This document shows, piece after piece, positions 6,033 to 10,702 of a DNA stretch of 10,702 bases (the stretch's first letter is position 1; every line of letters begins with the position of its first letter). The translations under genes and the position numbers were made by a program. The notes beneath the pieces were generated by a model. It had not been told where the DNA came from. It did no database searches and saw nothing but the letters and a program-made list of their open reading frames with translations. This DNA is from Bacteroidales bacterium (GTDB lineage Bacteria > Bacteroidota > Bacteroidia > Bacteroidales > P3), in the NCBI GenBank assembly GCA_023227645.1, contig JALNVJ010000041.1, forward strand, positions 1-10,702, given 5' to 3'.

Positions 6033-7292
6033 TTAACCATTAGCAGTTAACTTGTGATATCCAATTAAACTATCGTAGTATGTGCCGGGCTTGCGGTAAT
6101 AAACGAATATATGATAAGAATTATTTGCTTCGGAGTGATTTGATTCCATTTTACTTGTTTCAAATAATTTAGTGTTAGCAGGATTATACATAATCATATA
6201 ATTATAAAATCCTTGTTTTAAGTAGAGGCTTAGGGTATATGAGTTAAGGCTTGTATTATATTCCATTTTATTCTGTTTGCTATAATGCCAGTCGGTAAGC
6301 TCTCCAAAAACATAGTAGGCCCCATATAGATCCATTGGGCTGTTTAAATAGAAATCAACCCATGCATAATCGGATTCTAAATCAGAATCATCTCCTCTGT
6401 CATTTCTAATATAATAATACCCATCAATATCTCCAATGGTAGTGTAGGGGAGGCGGGATCGATTAACAATAGGTCGTAGTCTAACAATGTTGTTTCCATT
6501 AACATAATCAAAATTACTAACCGTTTGAGATCTTACTCTCATGCTTGTGAAATCAAAATTACGAAATTCGTTTCCTGCATCAAAAAGATTGGAATTATCG
6601 AAGGAGTATTCTAATTCATTTGATCTATATTGACGTAGCTTAAGCTGTGATATATTATCTCTTCTTCCATTTTGTTGTACAATAACTTTCAAATATCTAT
6701 TTGGGTCGGCAAACGACATATTGGAGGATGGGGAAACAAATATATCTAATTCTTGTTTGGAACGTTGAAATTCAGGTGAGCGAGCCATCATTACACTTGC
6801 TCTAATATTAGCTTCTTGCTCATAAACCATAAATCTTCTTACCATAATAACCTTGTCGGGGTCATCATCTGCAAAAACCTTTATGATATAGTTGCCAGAA
6901 ACTAAGAACTTCATCATTGAGGAGGGGAACTCTTGCCAATAATGAACAAATCTCTGAATGGTATTTATTGAGTTGGCATGGTTTTCAATTATCCCTTGTT
7001 CAAATCCCTCAATATATTCCTGTGGTTGGAGTTCGCTTTTTGTCCAGTCGGAATTGCAATGAATGATTGAATATCCATATTGGGTGTACCCTTCAACAAG
7101 ATCGTCAAATTTAAGAATAACCTTATCGTTACTCCCTAAACGAAGCATAGGGAGTAGAAAATCTACTCCCTCTACCTCAAGCTTCACTGTTTTAATTAAT
7201 GGACTATATACTTTTTCAGCCCAAATTTCTTGGCAATATGAATTAGCACTGCCTGTAATTAATAAAAACAGTAATAATGCTATCTTTTTCAT
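6033..7292 (-). CDS. Type IX secretion system plug protein (DUF5103)
   Basis: A 419-residue exported protein of the DUF5103 family, known in Flavobacterium johnsoniae as the Plug that closes the periplasmic side of the giant SprA translocon of the type IX secretion system. The signal peptide is MKKIALLLFLLITGSANS, cut before YCQ; the Cys is not in a lipobox. Visible family traits are an N-terminal beta-sandwich with LKFDDLVEGYTQYGYSIIHCNSDW (about residues 60-83), a long central region with the repeated Asn/Arg-rich strands, and a C-terminal segment YGAYYVFGELTDWHYS followed by LYLKQGFYNYMIMY, which looks like the second beta-sandwich. Length is normal for the family. Its ATG follows the TAA of the peptidase gene directly (TAAATG), and its own stop overlaps or nearly abuts the receptor start, so translation is likely coupled. 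Other T9SS genes are not in the window. Confidence 0.88.
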   Translation of the reverse strand: MKKIALLLFLLITGSANSYCQEIWAEKVYSPLIKTVKLEVEGVDFLLPMLRLGSNDKVILKFDDLVEGYTQYGYSIIHCNSDWTKSELQPQEYIEGFEQGIIENHANSINTIQRFVHYWQEFPSSMMKFLVSGNYIIKVFADDDPDKVIMVRRFMVYEQEANIRASVMMARSPEFQRSKQELDIFVSPSSNMSFADPNRYLKVIVQQNGRRDNISQLKLRQYRSNELEYSFDNSNLFDAGNEFRNFDFTSMRVRSQTVSNFDYVNGNNIVRLRPIVNRSRLPYTTIGDIDGYYYIRNDRGDDSDLESDYAWVDFYLNSPMDLYGAYYVFGELTDWHYSKQNKMEYNTSLNSYTLSLYLKQGFYNYMIMYNPANTKLFETSKMESNHSEANNSYHIFVYYRKPGTYYDSLIGYHKLTANG

Positions 7293-8681
7293 TTAAGACA
7301 TTATTTCTTCAATTTCCTTAACTGTTTTTGGAATTGGCTTTCCTAAAACTCTATTTGATTTATCGGTAACAAGAATATCATCTTCAATTCTTATTCCGCC
7401 AAAATCTTTATATGTTTCAAGTAGGTCGTAGTTTACAAAATCTTTGAATTTATTTTCTGACTTAAATTTATCAATTAGGGCAGGAATAAAATAACAGCCA
7501 GGTTCATTTGTAATAACCATACCATTTTCAAGAGTTCTTCCTAAGCGTAGTGATCTTAATCCAAACTGAGTTGAACGAGATGTTTTTTCATCATAACCAA
7601 CAATAGTTTCATCGAAATTTTCCATATCGTGAACGTCCAATCCCATCATATGGCCCAAACCATGTGGCATAAATAATCCCATAGCTCCTTCCTTAACTGC
7701 TGCATCAATATCACCTTTCATAAGTCCTATTGATTTAAGTCCTTCTCCTAAGGTTTTAACTGCCAATAGATGTATTGTTTTGTACTCAACTCCTGGTATA
7801 ATTGCTTCTTGTGCGGCTAAGTTTGCATTTAGAACTGCTTGGTAAACGTCTTTTTGTCTTTGATTAAATTTGCCACCACATGGAACTGTTCTGGTTATAT
7901 CGGAACAATATCCACTTGGTGTTTCGCATCCTGCATCAGAAACTAACATCCTACCTTCTTTAAGTAATAGGCTATGGTCGTGTCCGTGAAGAATTTCTCC
8001 ATGAGTTGTTAAGATAATTGGAAAAGAAACAGGACCTCCACCCGAAAGTGCAATGCCTTCCATTCTACCTGCAATTTGATATTCGTAGGTTTTGAGGTCT
8101 TTAGCCATTCTCATCATTGTGGTATGCATTTCATATGCAGTACCAATAGCTATTTCAATTTCATTAATCTCTTCTAATGATTTTATTGAACGTTGTTTAA
8201 CAATGGCTTTCCTAAGTTCAATAGATGCAAACTTTTCAATATGGTCTTTCTTAATATGAAGCAGTGACGATAAAATGTTTCTGTTTTCAACCCTATATGG
8301 AGGGAGGAAATGTATTTTTCGTCCTTGGAGAATAGCCATTTCAATTAAATTAGCAAGGTCTTGTTTTGAACCGCTATGTTTAATTCCAATAATATCGGCT
8401 CTCTCTCTTATTGAAGCAACTTCTCCAGTCCAAATAATATCATCTATTTCAACATCATCGCCAAATAAATAATCCTCTCCAGTGTTGGCATCAATAACTC
8501 CTGCAAGCTCGGCTAAGTTATATTCAAAGAAATAACGAAAAGATGAGTCTTGACGAAATGTGTATATATTGGATATATAATTAAATGGACTATCGGAATT
8601 ACCTAATATAAGTATTAACCCATCTTTAATATCTTTTGCTAATTGTTTACGTCTTTCTATATATGTGTTCTTATTAAACAT
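7293..8681 (-). CDS. pepP: Aminopeptidase P family protein (Xaa-Pro aminopeptidase, M24B)
   Basis: A 462-residue metallopeptidase that removes an N-terminal residue preceding proline. The N-terminal creatinase-like domain (about 1-165) carries GNSDSPFNYISNIYTFRQDSSFRYF, typical of the bacterial aminopeptidase P type. The pita-bread catalytic domain has all five metal ligands: D249 (VSDAG), D261 (SDITRT), H344 (HGLGH), E393 (TNEPG) and E433 (GIRIEDD). The proton-shuttle histidines H340 and H351 (DVHDMEN) and the HGHDH block at 232-236 are present. There is no signal peptide, so it acts in the cytoplasm. Its stop abuts the plug gene ATG and its start lies 2 nt after the stop of the prohibitin-like gene. 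With the dipeptidase two genes upstream it would complete breakdown of proline- and histidine-containing small peptides. The symbol is given by family; a prolidase-like preference is possible. Confidence 0.9.
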   Translation of the reverse strand: MFNKNTYIERRKQLAKDIKDGLILILGNSDSPFNYISNIYTFRQDSSFRYFFEYNLAELAGVIDANTGEDYLFGDDVEIDDIIWTGEVASIRERADIIGIKHSGSKQDLANLIEMAILQGRKIHFLPPYRVENRNILSSLLHIKKDHIEKFASIELRKAIVKQRSIKSLEEINEIEIAIGTAYEMHTTMMRMAKDLKTYEYQIAGRMEGIALSGGGPVSFPIILTTHGEILHGHDHSLLLKEGRMLVSDAGCETPSGYCSDITRTVPCGGKFNQRQKDVYQAVLNANLAAQEAIIPGVEYKTIHLLAVKTLGEGLKSIGLMKGDIDAAVKEGAMGLFMPHGLGHMMGLDVHDMENFDETIVGYDEKTSRSTQFGLRSLRLGRTLENGMVITNEPGCYFIPALIDKFKSENKFKDFVNYDLLETYKDFGGIRIEDDILVTDKSNRVLGKPIPKTVKEIEEIMS

Positions 8682-8683
8682 AT

Positions 8684-9085
8684 TTATTTTGTTTTAGGGT
8701 TCATAAATCTTCCAGCCTCCAAAACAGGGAGATTGGTTTCTGTTGGTATATAGATAACAGTTTTATCGTTAAGATTGTTTTGGTTTCTAACCCAAAGGTA
8801 CTGTATATATCTATCTGTTAGAGTTCCTTCTTCCATTTTTATTGCCTCTGCTGCTCCCTTAGCTCTCTCCACTTCAGCTTGTGCATTTAGTTTCTCAGCC
8901 TCAAGGTTTGCTTTTGCTTCCTCAATCTTAATTCTACGGTTTTGTTCAGCTTCTGCAAACTGTGCTCTACCTCTCATTTCTTGTTGCCATACCCTATATA
9001 CTGGACCTCCAAACATAAATAATAATATTAATGCAAGAAATCCAATGGATATCATAACAATGTGTTTTGTTTTTAAAATATTCAT
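8684..9085 (-). CDS. Short membrane-anchored prohibitin-tail-like protein
   Basis: A 133-residue protein with one N-terminal transmembrane helix (about 9-28, HIVMISIGFLALILLFMFGG), then an Ala/Glu/Arg-rich coiled coil (about 36-80, QRRIKIEEAKANLEAEKLNAQAE region), then EGTLTDRYIQYLWV and VIYIPTETNLPVLEAGR. The last part matches the C-terminus of prohibitin/SPFH proteins, which have a coiled coil followed by a LTxxYIQYLWV-like helix and a strand such as VxYIPTxxxLPVxE. The SPFH (PHB) domain itself, which would sit between the membrane helix and coiled coil, is missing. The frame is open and lies between two intact genes with 2- and 10-nt gaps, so it looks like a genuine short gene rather than a broken one. 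It probably forms oligomers at the inner membrane; its task is unknown. Confidence 0.75.
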   Translation of the reverse strand: MNILKTKHIVMISIGFLALILLFMFGGPVYRVWQQEMRGRAQFAEAEQNRRIKIEEAKANLEAEKLNAQAEVERAKGAAEAIKMEEGTLTDRYIQYLWVRNQNNLNDKTVIYIPTETNLPVLEAGRFMNPKTK

Positions 9086-9095
9086 TTTTTTATTT

Positions 9096-10544
9096 TTAAA
9101 CGTTCTTCAATACATCTAAAGTATGTTTCCAGCACAATTCAACTGTTGAAATCTCTAGTTTTTCATCTGGGGAATGAACTCCTCTTAGGGTTGGTCCAAA
9201 TGAAATCATATCCATACCTTTATATTTCTCTCCAATTAATCCACATTCAAGTCCAGCATGTATTGCTCTAACAATTGGTTTTTTCCCAAATAATCTAATA
9301 TAGCTTTCTTCAGCAACTTTCAGGATTTTTGAATCTGGGTTAGGAGCCCAACCAGGATAACCATCACCATGACTTACTTCTGCACCAACCAATTGGAAGC
9401 ATGCCTCATTTCTATCACATGCAGCATCTTTTGCTGTTTCAATAGATGAACGTTGTGAGGTTGCAATAACAAAACAATCGTCAATCATTTTAACAGAAGC
9501 AAGATTTGTTGAGGTTTCAACAAAGTTTTCTATTTCCCTACTCATAGACAAAACACCATGTGGCACTGCATATAATAGATTTAGCAAATCCTCTTGGGTC
9601 ATAACATCAATAACTTCTTTTGGACAAGGAACTTCTTCAATCTTAACTTTAAGGTTAGGTTCGGTTGAACGAAATTCAAAACGAATATCATCATTATATT
9701 TTTCAACCATCGAAATCATCTCCTTTGAATCTCCCTCACCAATAATCACAACAGCATTTGCCTCACGTGCAATTGCATTTCTTAAATTTCCTCCCTCAAA
9801 ACTAGAAAGAGCAAATTCCATTTCTCTATTTATTGACCAAAGTATTCTATTCAAAACCTTATTAGCATTTGCCAAACCTTTGTTTATATCATCTCCCGAA
9901 TGTCCACCTTTTCCTCCAAGAACTGAAATCTTATAAGCAATTCCCTCTGGTGCAGTTTCTTTTTCATAATGAAGTTTGGCTAATGTGTCTTTTCCACCAG
10001 CACATCCAATAAATAATTCTCCTTCATCTTCTGAGTCAAGATTTATTAGAATACGACTCTTTAATGCATCTGGGCTTAGAGCCTCTGCACCCGAAAGTCC
10101 TGTTTCTTCATCAACAGTGAAAAGACATTCAATATTTCCATGTTCAATATCGTCTGAATCTAAAATTGCCAAAGCCATAGCCATCCCAATTCCATCATCA
10201 GCACCAAGAGTAGTTCCCTTAGCTTTCAACCAACCATCCTCAACATAAGCTTCAATAGAATCTTTATCGAAATCGAAATCCTTATCACTATTTTTCTCAC
10301 AAACCATATCCATATGCGATTGTAAACATACCCAAGGCTTACTTTCATAGCCCTTAGTTGCGGGTTTTCTTATAATCACATTTCCTATCTTATCACGAAA
10401 AGTTTCTAATTTTCTAGTTTCTCCCCAGTTTAATAAATAGGCAATAATCTTATCCTCTTTCTTTGAAGGGCGTGGTATTTCAAGTATTTCTGCAAAATAT
10501 TCAAACACTTTTTTTGGCTCTAAAGCCTTTAATTCTTCATTCAT
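9096..10544 (-). CDS. pepD: Aminoacyl-histidine dipeptidase (M20 family, PepD)
   Basis: A 482-residue cytosolic zinc dipeptidase that splits Xaa-His dipeptides such as carnosine and other small dipeptides. The M20C motifs are complete: H77 and the general D79 (QSHMDMV), bridging D116 (GADDGIG), the catalytic base E146 with E147 (DEETGLSGAE), D170 (INLDSEDEG), and H457 near the C-terminus (RGVHSPDE). The lid (dimerisation) domain is inserted around 185-400 with GGKGGHSGDDI (H215) at its start, and HAGLECGLI at 429-437 is typical of PepD. Length matches the Escherichia coli and Bacteroides enzymes (about 485). It is the first gene of the minus-strand operon; its promoter lies 43 nt upstream and its stop is 10 nt from the next start. 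The ATG at 10544 is the first in frame and gives the normal N-terminus (LKALEPKKVFEYFAEI). Confidence 0.93.
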   Translation of the reverse strand: MNEELKALEPKKVFEYFAEILEIPRPSKKEDKIIAYLLNWGETRKLETFRDKIGNVIIRKPATKGYESKPWVCLQSHMDMVCEKNSDKDFDFDKDSIEAYVEDGWLKAKGTTLGADDGIGMAMALAILDSDDIEHGNIECLFTVDEETGLSGAEALSPDALKSRILINLDSEDEGELFIGCAGGKDTLAKLHYEKETAPEGIAYKISVLGGKGGHSGDDINKGLANANKVLNRILWSINREMEFALSSFEGGNLRNAIAREANAVVIIGEGDSKEMISMVEKYNDDIRFEFRSTEPNLKVKIEEVPCPKEVIDVMTQEDLLNLLYAVPHGVLSMSREIENFVETSTNLASVKMIDDCFVIATSQRSSIETAKDAACDRNEACFQLVGAEVSHGDGYPGWAPNPDSKILKVAEESYIRLFGKKPIVRAIHAGLECGLIGEKYKGMDMISFGPTLRGVHSPDEKLEISTVELCWKHTLDVLKNV

Positions 10545-10586
10545 ATCTATATAATTTAAATGTTAAAAAATATCGTTTTAAGAATT

Positions 10587-10617
10587 CAAAGATAAAAAAT
10601 AAATTTGGTTGGGCAAT
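10587..10617 (-). promoter_or_regulatory. Promoter of the pepD-to-receptor operon
   Basis: On the minus strand ATTG (10617-10614, 3 of 4 to TTTG) is followed after 19 nt by TATCTTTG (10594-10587), a full match to the Bacteroidota -7 box. Transcription would start near 10580, about 36 nt before the pepD ATG. It is the only good promoter match seen upstream of the five tightly packed genes. Confidence 0.55.
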
Positions 10618-10634
10618 GAAATATGGAATAAAAT

Positions 10635-10675
10635 AAAAAAAGACATTAAAACTACGTAAATAGTATTAATGTCTT
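10635..10675 (-). terminator. Intrinsic terminator after the edge tRNA
   Basis: The minus strand shows AAGACATTAATACTA (10675-10661), a 6-nt loop, and TAGTTTTAATGTCTT (10654-10640), a 15-bp stem with one mismatch, running into seven T (10641-10635). This is a textbook intrinsic terminator for transcription entering from the right. The A-rich 5' flank on the minus strand (TTTTTTGAAG) gives little for the opposite direction. Confidence 0.8.
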
Positions 10676-10683
10676 CAAAAAAG

Positions 10684-10702
10684 TGACCTCGGCGGGATTC
10701 AA
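10684..10702 (-). tRNA. 3' end of a tRNA gene, cut by the window edge
   Basis: Minus-strand 10702-10684 reads TTGAATCCCGCCGAGGTCA: the end of a T-loop (G57 A58 A59 T60), the T-stem 3' arm CCCGC, the acceptor 3' arm CGAGGTC and discriminator A73. CCA is not encoded; C and a T-run follow, then the terminator. Only 19 nt are inside the window, so the D-arm, anticodon and isotype are unknown. The base at position 56 would be T instead of the nearly universal C. Confidence 0.6.

Noticed and set aside
8775..9119. A 114-codon + strand frame with Ser/Ala-rich sequence
   Set aside because: It is the antisense of the coiled-coil gene; the Ala/Ser bias comes from reading its Glu/Ala/Arg codons backward.

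Overview
The window looks like a chromosomal segment of an AT-rich member of the Bacteroidota. Three things point there: a type IX secretion system plug protein (DUF5103), a TonB-dependent receptor with an N-terminal carboxypeptidase-regulatory-like domain, and several matches to the Bacteroidota promoter form TTTG-N19-TAnnTTTG. Genus cannot be told from the sequence.

The left third (1 to about 3560, mostly + strand) is accessory DNA. A 153-residue HUH/Y1 transposase of the IS200 / REP-associated type (406-867) sits between two copies of an array of 27-nt palindromic repeats. Each array has five repeats in the same order (two forward, three reverse) with a period near 54 nt. Three sequence versions of the repeat keep a 5-bp hairpin by compensatory change. 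Next come a small MazG-like nucleotide pyrophosphohydrolase (1364-1693) and a tight two-gene unit: a DUF3800 protein with an RNase H-like acidic residue set (1825-2508) and an unrecognised 182-residue protein whose C-terminal half resembles BECR-type nuclease domains (2515-3063). The 507-bp gap to the next gene holds a strong hairpin, a minus-strand promoter that with the hairpin and a T-tract would make an RNA of about 67 nt antisense to the end of 2515-3063, and a decayed 5' end of a type I restriction hsdR gene (3236-3376).

The right two thirds (3571-10544) is one compact minus-strand operon read from right to left: aminoacyl-histidine dipeptidase (pepD, M20), a short membrane-anchored coiled-coil protein like the prohibitin tail, an aminopeptidase P family M24 peptidase, the T9SS plug protein, and a TonB-dependent receptor. 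Gaps are 10, 2 and 0 nt, and the last pair is close enough for coupling. A good promoter lies at 10587-10617. The operon joins cytoplasmic breakdown of small peptides with envelope proteins, but a shared pathway is inference.

At the right edge is the 3' end of a minus-strand tRNA gene cut by the window, followed by its intrinsic terminator (10635-10675).

The most unusual content is the duplicated covarying hairpin arrays around the transposase, and the DUF3800 plus BECR-like pair with its possible antisense RNA beside a restriction-modification relic.
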